Shown piece after piece: positions 8,237 through 17,985 of a DNA stretch of 64,000 bases; position 1 is the stretch's first letter; each line of letters opens with the position of its first letter. The notes below the pieces were generated by a model. The model was not told where the DNA came from. It worked only from the letters and a program-made list of their open reading frames with translations, and did not search any database. Source of the DNA: Candidatus Methanomethylophilaceae archaeon (GTDB lineage: Archaea; Thermoplasmatota; Thermoplasmata; Methanomassiliicoccales; Methanomethylophilaceae); assembly GCA_017540825.1 (NCBI GenBank), contig JAFYAH010000001.1:1-64000 (forward strand), read 5' to 3'. The translations under genes and the position numbers were made by a program.

Positions 8237-8770
8237 TCAGGCTTCTTTGATGCCTTTGTACACCGCATCGACGTACGGCGCGATGTCGACCCCGCTGTCC
8301 TTCAGGACGATCAGGGCCGCCGCGCCGATGTCGATGTCCAGGCTCTTCTGGATCTTGTTGCTGCTCTGGATGAAGTCCTTGCGCGGAATGCCGGCTCCGG
8401 TGGCGACGTCCATGAGCGCATGGAACGCGTCCTTCGGCCCCGAGGCCTTCTGCTCCGTCTTGGCCTCCGGAGCGCTCGTCGGCGCCGACTTGGGCTCCAG
8501 CGGCTTGTCCAGCAGGGACAGGAGATCGGCGGAGGGCTTGTAAGCCAAGGGCAGGTCGATGCCCTGGAGGTCGGGAGACAGGCGCACGTATCCGTTCTTG
8601 CACTGCACCGCGCCTTCGCTCTCCAGAAGGGCAAGAAGCTTCTTCGCCTTGGAGGGCGCCATCCACTTGAGCTCCAGGGACGCGCTCATGACGAACTCGT
8701 CCGCGGTGGCGACGTCCTTTCCGCTAGCCCTGAAGAAAGCCGCGGCGCATGTCCGGATCTCGTTCTCCAT
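8237..8770 (-). CDS. DUF2240 family archaeal protein
   Basis: This 177-residue soluble protein matches my recollection of the archaeal DUF2240 family. It has an N-terminal helical/winged-helix-like region (SLELKWMAPSKAKKLLALLE, then GAVQCKNGYVRLSP), a Pro/Ala/Lys linker (about 85-110), and a C-terminal helical domain ending AAALIVLKDSGVDIAPYVD. The winged-helix character suggests nucleic-acid binding, but the function is unknown. A TATA-like element lies 26 nt before the ATG. The 3' end abuts MBF1. Confidence 0.75.
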   Translation of the reverse strand: MENEIRTCAAAFFRASGKDVATADEFVMSASLELKWMAPSKAKKLLALLESEGAVQCKNGYVRLSPDLQGIDLPLAYKPSADLLSLLDKPLEPKSAPTSAPEAKTEQKASGPKDAFHALMDVATGAGIPRKDFIQSSNKIQKSLDIDIGAAALIVLKDSGVDIAPYVDAVYKGIKEA

Positions 8771-8790
8771 GCGCCCTCATCCTACACGTT

Positions 8791-8800
8791 CTAAAAATAA
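8791..8800 (-). promoter_or_regulatory. TATA-like box before DUF2240 gene
   Basis: On the minus strand TTATTTTTAG is centred 26 nt before the ATG at 8770, which is consistent with a leaderless transcript. Confidence 0.4.
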
Positions 8801-9014
8801 CTTGTCCGGATAAATTGCATGGATTATTTTGTTCATTAATGTATTTAATCAGACAAAATCTCTCGCGCGCGTGCGTTGTTTGATATGTATACTAACAATA
8901 ATAATAAGGGGTCACAAAGCATTAAATAAAAGGTCTTTCGTCACGCAGGAACATACAGCGGACTACCGGACGCTTCTGCTGACGGGTCCGCGCACAGATC
9001 AAGAGGTTACACAC

Positions 9015-9644
9015 ATGGCAGACGAAGACATCAGCATGCCCGTCAACACGGACCTCCTCGTTGCAGAGGACATCTATCTCACCTCCGGCGTCCACATCGG
9101 AACCCAGCAGAAGTCCGCCGACATGAAGGAGTTCATCTACAAGGTCAGGCAGGACGGCCTTTACGTCCTCGACGTCAAGAAGACCGACGAGAGGATCAGG
9201 GCGGCCGCCTCTTTCCTCTCCCGCTACGACCCCAGGCGCATACTCGTGGTCTCCGCCAGGCAGTACGGGCAGAAGCCCGCCAGGGAGTTCTCCAAGGCCA
9301 TCGGAGCGCCCGCGTTCGCCGGACGTTTCGTTCCCGGGACCCTGACCAACCCCGCCAACCCCGGCTTCATCGAGCCCGAGATCCTGGTCGTCACAGACCC
9401 TTCCGCGGACAAGCAGGCCCTCAACGAGGCTCTGAACCTCGGGATCCCCATAGTCGCGCTCTGCGACGCCAACAACGAGACCCGCAACGTCGACCTCGTC
9501 ATCCCCACCAACAACAAGGGAAGGCGCGCCCTGGCCTGCGTCTACTGGCTCCTGGCAAGGGAGGTCCTCGTCGCTCGCGGAAACCTCAAGGACCCCGCCG
9601 ACTTCAGCATGGGCATCGACGACTTCGAGGCCAAGCTCGTCTGA
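9015..9644 (+). CDS. rpsB: 30S ribosomal protein S2 (uS2)
   Basis: The 209-residue archaeal uS2 of the small ribosomal subunit is recognised by [34 protein letters not shown], and the C-terminal part with [17 protein letters not shown] and [20 protein letters not shown]. The ATG at 9015 has an AGAGGT element 7 nt upstream; the open frame reaches further 5' only through an AT-rich leader. AT-rich sequence at 8890-8935 probably holds the promoter. The gene is followed after about 50 bp by a MEMO-family gene, a common archaeal neighbour of rpsB. Confidence 0.96.
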   Translation: MADEDISMPVNTDLLVAEDIYLTSGVHIGTQQKSADMKEFIYKVRQDGLYVLDVKKTDERIRAAASFLSRYDPRRILVVSARQYGQKPAREFSKAIGAPAFAGRFVPGTLTNPANPGFIEPEILVVTDPSADKQALNEALNLGIPIVALCDANNETRNVDLVIPTNNKGRRALACVYWLLAREVLVARGNLKDPADFSMGIDDFEAKLV

Positions 9645-9697
9645 TCGATCAGCAGTCGCTCGCAAACATCTTACGCTCAAACCTTTTACCCCCACTC

Positions 9698-10522
9698 ATG
9701 AGGCAACCGGCGGTCGCAGGCCGTTTCTATCCTTCGGATCCTGATTCTCTTAGAGCGTGCATCGAGTCCTGCTTCAGGAGCCGCCTGGGGCCAGGCATGC
9801 CGGCCGATGCGGGGGATTCGCGGCGTATACGCGGGATCATGGCGCCTCACGCAGGCTACATGGCCTCCGGGATGAACGCCGCCCATGCGTACCGCGCGCT
9901 GAAGGAGGACGGGCTCCCGGAGGCCTACGTGGTCATCGGCCCGGACCATTACGGGACGGCGTCCGGCACCGTGATATGCTCCGAGCCCTACCTGACGCCG
10001 TTCGGGCCCTGCAAGACTGACGAGGAGATCTGCGGAGCCTTGGCGGAGGAGTTCGAGGACAGCGCATCGGCCCATCGCTTCGAGCACTCCGTCGAGGTCC
10101 AGCTGCCCTTCATCCAGTACATCGACAGGGACCCGCGCGTGGTTCCGGTGGTCATGGGCCGCCAGACTCCCGGCGAGGCCCGCAGGCTGGCGGATTCCAT
10201 CGCCGCCGCATGCAGGGGGCGCGACGTCGTCGTGGTGGCGTCCACGGACCTGTCCCATTACATACCGAAGGACGAGGCCGCGAGGCTGGACGCCCTGGCT
10301 CTGGGACGGGTGGAGGCCATGGACCCGGAGGGCCTATACAGCACGGTCAGGTCCAACAGGATAACCATGTGCGGGTACGGCCCCGTGATGTCCGCCATGA
10401 TGCTCTGCGAGGGATGCTCCGCAAGGGTGCTGAAGCATTCCGACTCCTACGACTCTCTGGGATCGGACCCCGGCTCCGTCGTCGGATACGGGTCGGCTGC
10501 GTTCGAGAAGAAAGGCGTTTGA
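9698..10522 (+). CDS. MEMO1 / AmmeMemoRadiSam system protein B
   Basis: This 274-residue protein belongs to the MEMO family, related to extradiol dioxygenases. It begins with the family signature MRQPAVAGRFYPSDP, has a conserved metal-site-like His at 51 (APHAGYMASG), and shows YVVIGPDHYG, EHSVEVQLPFIQYI and STDLSHYIP. The biochemical role in archaea is unknown; bacterial and archaeal relatives occur with AMMECR1 and radical SAM proteins. A T-rich element at about 9671 could give a leaderless start. It ends at a G5/C5 hairpin shared with the convergent RPA-associated gene. Confidence 0.92.
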   Translation: MRQPAVAGRFYPSDPDSLRACIESCFRSRLGPGMPADAGDSRRIRGIMAPHAGYMASGMNAAHAYRALKEDGLPEAYVVIGPDHYGTASGTVICSEPYLTPFGPCKTDEEICGALAEEFEDSASAHRFEHSVEVQLPFIQYIDRDPRVVPVVMGRQTPGEARRLADSIAAACRGRDVVVVASTDLSHYIPKDEAARLDALALGRVEAMDPEGLYSTVRSNRITMCGYGPVMSAMMLCEGCSARVLKHSDSYDSLGSDPGSVVGYGSAAFEKKGV

Positions 10523-10523
10523 C

Positions 10524-10537
10524 GGGGGAGGCCCCCC
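10524..10537. terminator. GC hairpin between convergent genes
   Basis: GGGGG-AGG-CCCCC lies between the stops of the MEMO and RPA-associated genes. It has a strong short stem but no long T-tract, so its role as a terminator is only suggested. Confidence 0.35.
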
Positions 10538-10539
10538 GC

Positions 10540-11550
10540 TCATATGATTTTGAGGAACTTTAGGCTGGGCTCGTAGATCAGGCCCTTCTCCATGAGGGAG
10601 TTGGACACCTCCTCGAGCTCGATGCTGCTTATCCCCATGCTCTCGGCGCGCCTCTCGAGCTCGTCCCTGGGGGCCCCTCTGCCGTCGACGTCCAGCTCCT
10701 CCAGGAGGCGCATGATGGCGTCCTCAGTCGAGGCGTTCCCCGCCACAGGCTCGCTTCTCCTCGGCGCCGAGAAGCCTCCGCCGGGCACGTAGACCTCGTC
10801 GGGGGCGTCTCCCGGTATGCCCAGGTCAATCTCCTCGTCGGGCAGGAGCTTCCTGATGGCGTTCTGTATCGACCTGAGGTAGACTTCGGAGGACGGGGGC
10901 TCGGCGTTGTCGAGGGCGTATATGATGCCTTCCGCCTCCGCCGGGCAGACGCCCATGGAGATCAGGGTGTCGACGGTGGCGTCCGGCATCCCGCACGCCC
11001 TCCTCATGTTCTTCAGCCTGGCCCATGTCGTCTTCGCGGTCTCCAGGATCCATTCCGAGTAGGCCTTCTCGTCTATCTGGACGACGCGCTCCGGCCTTAC
11101 GCTCATCGAGATGTTGCCGTCCTCCCTGCGGAAGAGCCTCACCTTTCCTACAGCGGCGACCAGGCACGGCGCGACCAGGGAGGCCATCGCGGCGGACGCC
11201 TCGGGCTGGAACCTCCCGGCGTTGACGTAGAAGTTCCCCGACGGGTCCTGGACGCGGCACACCCACATGTGCTCGTCCTCGCTCCCGCGGTCCTCTATCT
11301 CGGTCAGCACGCCGGCCACCAGCACCCTGTTGACCTTGGCCCCCAGCGGGGTGACCACGTAAGACGGCATCTTCTCCTCGGTCGGCTTGATCTCCAGGCT
11401 GGTGCCGTTGAACTCGGTAGAGAACAGCCTCCAGGCGGTCTCCCTCGCCCCGGGGCGGGACTTGACGGCCTGCTGTGGCTGCGGGCCGGGGGCCTCGCGC
11501 ATGTATTCGTTCCCGCTGGAGAACGGGCTGTCTTCGAAATCTCCGTTCAT
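10540..11550 (-). CDS. RPA-associated OB-fold protein (COG3390 type)
   Basis: This 336-residue partner of archaeal replication protein A has a single OB fold at about 70-170 (VTPLGAKVNRVLVAGVLTEI, then WVCRVQDPSGNFYVNAGRFQ) and a long C-terminal region ending in a winged-helix-like segment (ERRAESMGISSIELEEVSNS). Members of this family are encoded beside RPA and bind it; they are thought to help protect single-stranded DNA. The start codon overlaps the RPA stop as ATGA, so the two are co-translated. Confidence 0.88.
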   Translation of the reverse strand: MNGDFEDSPFSSGNEYMREAPGPQPQQAVKSRPGARETAWRLFSTEFNGTSLEIKPTEEKMPSYVVTPLGAKVNRVLVAGVLTEIEDRGSEDEHMWVCRVQDPSGNFYVNAGRFQPEASAAMASLVAPCLVAAVGKVRLFRREDGNISMSVRPERVVQIDEKAYSEWILETAKTTWARLKNMRRACGMPDATVDTLISMGVCPAEAEGIIYALDNAEPPSSEVYLRSIQNAIRKLLPDEEIDLGIPGDAPDEVYVPGGGFSAPRRSEPVAGNASTEDAIMRLLEELDVDGRGAPRDELERRAESMGISSIELEEVSNSLMEKGLIYEPSLKFLKII

Positions 11551-13550
11551 GAAAGGTTCGCCTCCACGTCTTCGAGAAGGGCTCTGGCCTCGGACTCCAC
11601 GTCCACCTCGACCGGTTTGAGCCCTCTGACAGTTATGCTCGGCCCGAAGTCGTCTATCGTGACGTTACCGGACACGCGCACCCTACGCATGAGGACCTTC
11701 GAGGCGAGGTCTCCTGTGACCGCCCCCTCGCCGAGCCTGGCGGCCATGGCCTCCGCCTCCTCGAGGGTGACCCCGGTGATCCTCTCGGTGTCGGAGCGGC
11801 CTATGACCGCCCCTATCGCGCCGGTCCCGTCGTCTATGACGGCCTTCAGCCTGATGTCGCTGGTCCCCTCCACCTGCCCGTGCATGGTGCAGACGCCGCT
11901 AAGTATGGACCTCTTGCACAGAGGGCATCTCTTGATGAGCCCGCTCCCGGCCCTGATGTCGACCACCATCCCCTCTATGTCGATGTCGATGCCGCCTCCG
12001 TTCTTCATTATCTCGGCGACGGTCCTGAGGTTGGATCCGGTGTCGACCGTCTGGAAGTCCGAGTCTATGCGGCTCACCTCTGTGGCCTCGCCCAGGTTCA
12101 GCTGGGGTATGCCCTTCCACGAGCGCACGCTGGCGTTCTCGATGCAGACGCTCTCGTTCTCCTAGAGGCCGAAGTCCTTCCACGCGGAGTACTGGATCTT
12201 CCCCGTGTCGTCCGCGAGTATCCCGGACCAGACCGTGCGGTTCTCCCCTCTGACGACGACCTCCCTCATCTCCACTGAGGCGATGAGCCCTCTGACCTTG
12301 ACGATCCCGGCGCCGTCGTGTATGTCCTTTATCTTGTATTCGGACGTGCTCATGTTGTATACCCGGTCGGGCACGTCTATGTCCGCGTCGATGGGCTCCA
12401 CCTTGCCGCGGCTTCCGATGGTCAGCTGCACCGCCCCGTTCCTGGCGCGGGCGTAGGCGCTCCTGAACGCGTAGGTCCTGCCCTTCTCCATCGTCAGGTC
12501 GCCAGGCTCCCAGATGGTGAACTGGATGGATCCGGTCTCGTCCCCGACGATCCCCGATATTATGTCCCTCGGCACCCCTTTGACGGGGACGTTCCTCCTC
12601 TCCGCGGACAGGGCCTTGACGTCCAGGTCGACGTTCTGCTCGGTGCCGTCCAGCTCTCCGATCTTCTTCTTCTCGCCAGGGCCCATGCTGACGGCGGCGG
12701 GAGACGCGCTGGGCGTGAACTCCACGGCGTCGATCTTCGCAGGCGAGGCTTCTATCGTGCTGCTGTTCCCGGTGTTCACCTGGACTGCGCCCATGTAGGT
12801 CTTGCAGTAGCATCCCTTGAACTCGTACACCGAGCCCGTCTCCAGAATCTCCGCGGAATCGTTCCATACGGTGAACGGGACGAATCCGGTCTCGTCCGCG
12901 ATGGTCCCTGTGACGACCTCCTTCGCCTCCCCCTTGACCGTGACCGTCTTCTTTCCGGCCTCCATGACCTTGGCGACTATGTTGATGTTCTGCTCGCTGC
13001 CGGTCAGCTCCCCTATCTTCTTCGTCTCCGCAGGGGTGCCTACGACCGCTCCCGACGCCTGCACGTCCGTGTCCGCGGTCTCGATCCTCCCGCGGTTGCC
13101 TATGTTCAGCTGGACCATGCCTTTGTAGGTCTTGCAGTAGCAGTTCCTGAAGACGTACGTCGAGCCGGCAGCGAGCTCGGCGATGCTGGGGTCCCAGAGC
13201 GTGAACGTCACGCTGCCGGTTTCGTCTCCCACGACTCCCGATACGATCTCCTTCTCGACGCCCCTGCTTCTTATAGGGCGGCGCTCTGTGGAGACGATCT
13301 TGCCGACTATGTCCACGTTCTGCTCGTTCCCGGTCAGCATGCCGACCTTCTTCGTTATGGTGCCGCCGATCGACGCGGCGCTGTCCAGGGCCCCGTACTT
13401 GCGCAGGATGCCCCTCTTGGCAGCTTCCACGTCCACGTGGTACTCGTTAAGGTACTTGTCCAGCTCCGCTTTCAGAGTTTCATCGTCGATCTTGTCGTTG
13501 AGCACCCTTTTCATCTCTTCCATCAGGGGTGTTAGTTCAGCTTCGTTCAT
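11547..13550 (-). CDS. Replication factor A (RPA) large subunit with an in-frame TAG at codon 463
   Basis: The frame encodes 667 residues of archaeal ssDNA-binding RPA if the TAG at 12162-12164 is read as an amino acid. After an N-terminal helical region (1-55) come four OB folds, each opening with a K-x-G-x-L/I-type strand and closing with a W strand followed by an aromatic/Gly segment, then a zinc motif (CPLCKR...C..H) and a last OB-like domain. The TAG follows WKDFGL in the fourth OB fold. The three upstream OB copies have an ordinary residue in the same loop, and the fold resumes directly after it (ENESVCIENASVRSWKG). Termination at TAG would give a 462-residue protein lacking half an OB fold and the zinc domain. 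The stop at 11547 is TGA and overlaps the next gene. Confidence 0.9.
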
Positions 13551-13607
13551 CGTATCGACTCCGGCATGCCTGACCTCGGCACACCTTGGCGACCTAGTTT
13601 CTGTCAG

Positions 13608-13617
13608 TATTTAATTA
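13608..13617 (-). promoter_or_regulatory. TATA-like box before the RPA operon
   Basis: TAATTAAATA on the minus strand lies about 60 nt before the RPA ATG at 13550, which predicts a leader of about 35 nt for the two-gene RPA transcript. Confidence 0.4.
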
Positions 13618-13758
13618 GTGGCAACAGGTGGCCGAAAGACCTCCCGAATCCGAAAGGCGCGAGTCAGACGCCTGTTTGCTTCAGACGTCAGGGCTTAAGG
13701 CGACGGGCGCCTGGTTTCCCGTGCCGGCGCAGGTTCCGAGAAACAGTCTTCTGGCAAT

Positions 13759-13770
13759 ATTTATTATAAA
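13759..13770 (+). promoter_or_regulatory. TATA box before purP
   Basis: ATTTATTATAAA is centred 24 nt before the purP ATG at 13788. The spacing predicts a leaderless purP transcript. Confidence 0.55.
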
Positions 13771-13787
13771 GAACGCAATACCCCGTC

Positions 13788-14861
13788 ATGGTTCCCAAGA
13801 GCAAGATCGATGAGATTCTGGACGGATACGACGTTAACGATCTGACCATAGCGACCCTGTGCTCTCATTCGTCTCTGCAGATCTTCCACGGCGCCAGGAA
13901 GATGGGCTTCAAGACTCTGGGCCTTACCATTTCGCATGACACCAGGTACTACGACGCCTTCCCCCTCGCCAAGCCCGACGAGATAATAAGGTACGCCGAC
14001 TTCGACGAGATGGAGGAGCGCATCGGCGAGCTGTACGACAAGAACGTCATACTCATCCCCCACGGCTCGTTCGTCGAGTACATGGGCCCCCGCCGCTTCT
14101 CCGACTACGCCGTCCCCTCGTACGGCAACCGCGCCGTTCTAGGGTGGGAGTCCGACAGGGACAAGCAGAGGCAGTGGATAACCTCGGCCGGGGTCCCCAT
14201 GCCCAAGCTGATAACCGATGCAAGGGAGATCAGCGAGCCGGTGATGGTGAAGTACCACGGGGCGAAGGGAGGCAGCGGGTACTTCATAGCCAGGGACTAT
14301 CTGGACTTCAAGATGGCCGTGGACAACACGCAGCCCTACACCATCCAGGAGTATTGCCTGGGAACAAGGTATTACATGCACTTCTTCTACGACCCTCTGA
14401 AGAAGGACGGCTACAGGTGCGAGCAGGGAGGGTCCCTGGAGCTTCTGTCGATAGACCGCAGGGACGAGAGCAACATCGACGAGATGTACAAGCTCGGGTC
14501 CATCGAGGAGTCCAGGAGGCACGGGATAAACCCGTCGTTCGTGGTCACCGGCAACACTCCTGTGGTCATCAGGGAGTCCCTCCTGCCGAAGGCCTTCGAC
14601 ATGGCGGAGAAGATCGTCAACAGGTCCTACGAGCTCTTCGGAGGGATGTGGGGCCCGTTCTGCCTGGAGACCGTGGTCAACGACAAGCTGCAGTTCAAAG
14701 TCTTCGAGATCTCCACCAGGATAGTGGCCGGGACCAATCCGTTCATCTCCGGCTCCCCCTACGCCGATCTGATATACCCAGGCTTCAGCACCGGAGCCAG
14801 GATGGCGATGGAGATCAAGGAGTCGGCGGCTGACGGCACCCTGAAGGAGCTAATGTCCTGA
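13788..14861 (+). CDS. purP: Formate-dependent FAICAR synthetase PurP
   Basis: This 357-residue ATP-grasp enzyme formylates AICAR using formate and ATP, the archaeal replacement for the folate-dependent step of purine synthesis. The sequence shows the family N-terminus (ATLCSHSSLQIFHGARKMGF), the ATP-grasp core (EPVMVKYHGAKGGSGYF) and the C-terminal GPFCLETVVNDKLQFKVFEI with ISTRIVAGTNPF. The length is normal. Because a bacterial-type PurH is encoded at 36302, this organism appears to have two ways of making FAICAR. The 3' end overlaps the convergent Rpn-like gene by 47 bp. Confidence 0.95.
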   Translation: MVPKSKIDEILDGYDVNDLTIATLCSHSSLQIFHGARKMGFKTLGLTISHDTRYYDAFPLAKPDEIIRYADFDEMEERIGELYDKNVILIPHGSFVEYMGPRRFSDYAVPSYGNRAVLGWESDRDKQRQWITSAGVPMPKLITDAREISEPVMVKYHGAKGGSGYFIARDYLDFKMAVDNTQPYTIQEYCLGTRYYMHFFYDPLKKDGYRCEQGGSLELLSIDRRDESNIDEMYKLGSIEESRRHGINPSFVVTGNTPVVIRESLLPKAFDMAEKIVNRSYELFGGMWGPFCLETVVNDKLQFKVFEISTRIVAGTNPFISGSPYADLIYPGFSTGARMAMEIKESAADGTLKELMS

Positions 14862-15852
14862 CAGGATCCTCGGGGATTCGAATCTCAGCCGGTCGCCGGA
14901 TGCAGCCGAGGGACCTTCTGACGTCCTCCATGAGGCTCGGCGGGATGGGCATGCCCTCCAGAGCCTCCTCTACGGACAGCCCGGACTCTCTCGAGCGGTT
15001 CCGCACCATGTCGGCGACTTCCTCGACCAGGTCCGCCTGGCGCTTTGCCAGGCCCTTCTCCATGCCCTCTTGCATGCCCTTCTCCATGCCCTCTTCGAGC
15101 CCCATCATGCGGCCCTCCTCTATGCATTGGTCCCTCTGATCGTCCGCCAAGCAGGTGTTCATTCCTTTCAGCGCCTCCATTATTTCATTGCTAAGCGTGA
15201 TATTAAAGCGTTTTTTGTAGAATTCAGCGCGTTCATGCGGCGTCAAGTCCGGACACGCTATGGCGAACAGCGCCGCCATGGATTCAGAACGGCAGCTGTC
15301 GGGGTGCTCGACGTAGATGCATCTGTAAGAGGCGCACATTCCTCCCTTCGCAGCCGCGCCCTTGTCCTCCCTGCGGACCGTCCCGCTCTCGTCTACGAGC
15401 TCGAACAGGCGGCCTTCTTGGACGAACTCGGCGACCAGGCCAGCGAGCTTCGGACTGGAAAAGAGGGCCAGCCAGGTGGAGGTCACGCCCTTCACCTCCT
15501 TGTATGCCGGCCAGAGCCTGCGCCTCGCAGCTTCCTTCCATAGGCGCTCCAGATATCCCATGGACCTGCAGCCGAAATCCGTGGAATTCGACTGGAACTC
15601 CAAGTCCAGCAGCCATCTGCCCATGTTCGGCACTTCTATCGATAGCACCAGGTCCATATTGCGGGCCCCTTCGCCTGCGGAAGGGGACTCGTTAGGGACG
15701 AGGCAGATCCTGCCGTCGCCGATCATCTCCCGCACCTCCTCCCGGGGCACGTCTTCCATGCCGGGCATGAGGGCTCCGAGCGTGGCCGACAGGACGTCAG
15801 GGTCGCTGAAGCAGATCTTCATCGCCTGGTCGAGGTACCTCCTTTCCGCCAT
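14815..15852 (-). CDS. Rpn-family (PD-(D/E)XK) nuclease-like protein
   Basis: This 345-residue protein resembles the Rpn/transposase_31 family of PD-(D/E)XK nucleases. The core has NMDLVLSIEVPNMGRWLLDL followed by EFQSNSTDF, which supplies the acidic and E-x-Q motifs. The C-terminus has an EG/MEKG-type charged repeat (MGLEEGMEKGMQEGMEKGLA), typical of the family. The start MAERRYLDQAM at 15852 was chosen over the longer frame because the 57 residues upstream look non-coding and overlap the promoter of the divergent aminotransferase. The role is unknown; family members promote recombination in E. coli. Compare the paralog at 57177. Confidence 0.75.
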   Translation of the reverse strand: MAERRYLDQAMKICFSDPDVLSATLGALMPGMEDVPREEVREMIGDGRICLVPNESPSAGEGARNMDLVLSIEVPNMGRWLLDLEFQSNSTDFGCRSMGYLERLWKEAARRRLWPAYKEVKGVTSTWLALFSSPKLAGLVAEFVQEGRLFELVDESGTVRREDKGAAAKGGMCASYRCIYVEHPDSCRSESMAALFAIACPDLTPHERAEFYKKRFNITLSNEIMEALKGMNTCLADDQRDQCIEEGRMMGLEEGMEKGMQEGMEKGLAKRQADLVEEVADMVRNRSRESGLSVEEALEGMPIPPSLMEDVRRSLGCIRRPAEIRIPEDPVRTLAPSGCRQPPTP

Positions 15853-15989
15853 GCGGCTATCACGGCCCGGCGGCCTATACAAACGGCCGCTGTGCGTGTT
15901 CGCTACATCGGCGACGGCCGCAGACTGTTCAAGGCACCTTATCTTAAATAATGGAATCAGGATTCGACAGCACCTCAGAAGGCGCAGAG

Positions 15990-17144
15990 ATGGTTTCGAA
16001 AAGGCTCCAGGAAATACCCGCATCCGGGACGATAGCGATATCCAACCTAGTAAGTCAGATGAAGTCCGAGGGTGTGGACGTGGTCTCGTTCTCGATGGGG
16101 GAGCCCGACTTCGACACCCCGGCGAACGTGGTGGAGGCCTGCTGCGACTCGCTGCGCTCCGGGTACACGCACTACACCCCTTCTCTGGGGATTCCCGAGC
16201 TTCGCAAGGCCGTCGCCGACGCCTCCCGCGCGGAGAGCGGCATACCCTGCGACCAGTCCAACGTCCTGATCACGCCGTGCAAGCAGGCCATTTTCATGGT
16301 CGCGCTCGCATACATCGACCCCGGCGACGAGGTCATCCTCTCCGACCCTTCCTGGGTGTCCTACGAGGCGTGCATTCGCCTGGCCGGAGGCGTTCCGGTA
16401 TACGTGCCCACGAGCTTCGAGGACGGGTTCGTCCTGGACCCTGCGAAGGTCGAGGCGGCCATAACTCCCAGGACCCGGATGATCATCCTCAACACGCCTT
16501 CCAACCCGACCGGATGCGTCATGCCTCGCGGCGTCCTGAAGCAGATAGCCGACATAGCGAAGGCCCACGGGATCAAGGTCCTCGCGGACGAGATATACTC
16601 GGCGATAGTCTACGAGGGCGAGCACGTGTCGATCTCCTCCTTCCCGGGGATGTTCGAGAACACGATAACGGTCTCCGGGCTTTCCAAGTCCTATGCCATG
16701 ACCGGCTGGAGGCTGGGATGGGCTATCGCGCCCGCCGAGGACATCAAGGCCATCAACAAGCTGCAGTCCCATTCGATATCCTGCGCCGTGTCGTTCGTCC
16801 AGAAGGCGGCCGTGGAGGCTCTGACGGGGCCGCAGGACTCGAGGGCGTCCATGGTGAAGGAGTTCAGGAGGCGCCGCGACCTGGTCATGGACCTGGTGGA
16901 GGAGATCCCGGGGTTCGAGTGCAACGTCCCGTCGGGGGCCTTCTACGTGTTCCCGAAGTACAACAGGGACGTCCCCTCAGCGAAGCTCGCCGAGGTCCTC
17001 CTCAAGGAAGGGCATGTCGCCGTAACACCCGGCACCGCGTTCGGGCCGAACGGGGAAGGGTTCTTCAGGATATCCTACGCGACGTCCGAGGACCAGATCC
17101 GCGAGGGGATGGCCAGGATAAGGAAGGTCGTCTCCGGGCTCTAA
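15990..17144 (+). CDS. Class I/II PLP-dependent aminotransferase (AspC-like)
   Basis: This 384-residue fold-type I aminotransferase probably uses aspartate, aromatic or branched amino acids. It has the GEPDFDTP motif (38-45), the NTPSNPTG motif (168-175) and the PLP-binding Lys at 233 in SGLSKSYAMTGWRLGW. The family N-terminus MVSKRLQEIPASGTIAISNL supports the start at 15990; an in-frame ATG at 15951 sits right at a TATA-like TTATCTTAAATA and is less likely. The gene is divergent from the Rpn-like gene. The exact substrate cannot be told from sequence alone. Confidence 0.92.
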   Translation: MVSKRLQEIPASGTIAISNLVSQMKSEGVDVVSFSMGEPDFDTPANVVEACCDSLRSGYTHYTPSLGIPELRKAVADASRAESGIPCDQSNVLITPCKQAIFMVALAYIDPGDEVILSDPSWVSYEACIRLAGGVPVYVPTSFEDGFVLDPAKVEAAITPRTRMIILNTPSNPTGCVMPRGVLKQIADIAKAHGIKVLADEIYSAIVYEGEHVSISSFPGMFENTITVSGLSKSYAMTGWRLGWAIAPAEDIKAINKLQSHSISCAVSFVQKAAVEALTGPQDSRASMVKEFRRRRDLVMDLVEEIPGFECNVPSGAFYVFPKYNRDVPSAKLAEVLLKEGHVAVTPGTAFGPNGEGFFRISYATSEDQIREGMARIRKVVSGL

Positions 17145-17334
17145 TCGCGAGACGCAGGCTCCGCCCGGATGCGCGGGCGCAGTCGATCGCAAGGGCAAGA
17201 GATCAGGAAGACGCCCCTCGTTCCGTAACAGCCTGATTCTCGCTAGCGTATGCCAGAGCGATCATCCATGACTGCAATGACAGAGACTAGACATCCTTGC
17301 CCTGCTCCCAGCAGAAGGTCGGAGAGGTGAGACG

Positions 17335-17985
17335 ATGAGGCATCCTTTTGTAGCGGCCTTCGTCGTTGTTTCAGCGATATTCGTGACGATCCTGGGAGTC
17401 GCCTCGTACGCTCAGTCCGAAAGGGACAGCACGGCGACCCTCATCGAATCGGTGCTTCTCTTCGTGCCTATCGCCGTCAGCCTCTTGCTGGCTTCGTACA
17501 GCCTCGCCCCCGCCGTGGTCCTCTGCATCATAGGCGTCCTTTTCTACGGAGGGGCATACATCATGTATGGCAGGCCTTTGGATTTGGGTGTCATCATGGT
17601 CCTGTGGCCTATAGCGACGCTGGTATCCGCCTATGCGATCGGCTCGGACTCAGGCTACAGAGGAGGCGGCTACAGCGGAGGATCAGGCAGCCGCAGCGGC
17701 GGCAGCGACTATTTAAAAGACTCCTTAGGGCCGATGACCTATGAAGAGCAGAGGATATGGGACGAGGCCACAGGCTATTCCGACGATCCAGATCTCAGCG
17801 GTTTCGGGTACAACGCCGTCAACAAGCATCGCAGAGAACGCTACCGACGCACGACGACCCTTCAGGAATCGAATCATGGCCGGCCTCAGCGTCCCATTGC
17901 CAAGGATGGTGTGGAAAAACTGACGCTTTCTGTTATCTCCACGGCATTTGCCCCCATCCTCTCCTTGATGCCATATGAATCCTAA
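17335..17985 (+). CDS. Membrane protein with Gly/Ser-rich cytoplasmic tail
   Basis: This 216-residue protein has three to four hydrophobic segments in the first 105 residues, followed by a low-complexity Gly/Ser/Arg stretch (about 109-125) and a charged tail (MTYEEQRIWDEATGY). No family was recognised. The start has GAGAGGTGA upstream. Its stop overlaps the next gene by 11 nt, so it heads a three-gene run of membrane or exported proteins (17335-19290) that is probably one transcript. Confidence 0.65.
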   Translation: MRHPFVAAFVVVSAIFVTILGVASYAQSERDSTATLIESVLLFVPIAVSLLLASYSLAPAVVLCIIGVLFYGGAYIMYGRPLDLGVIMVLWPIATLVSAYAIGSDSGYRGGGYSGGSGSRSGGSDYLKDSLGPMTYEEQRIWDEATGYSDDPDLSGFGYNAVNKHRRERYRRTTTLQESNHGRPQRPIAKDGVEKLTLSVISTAFAPILSLMPYES

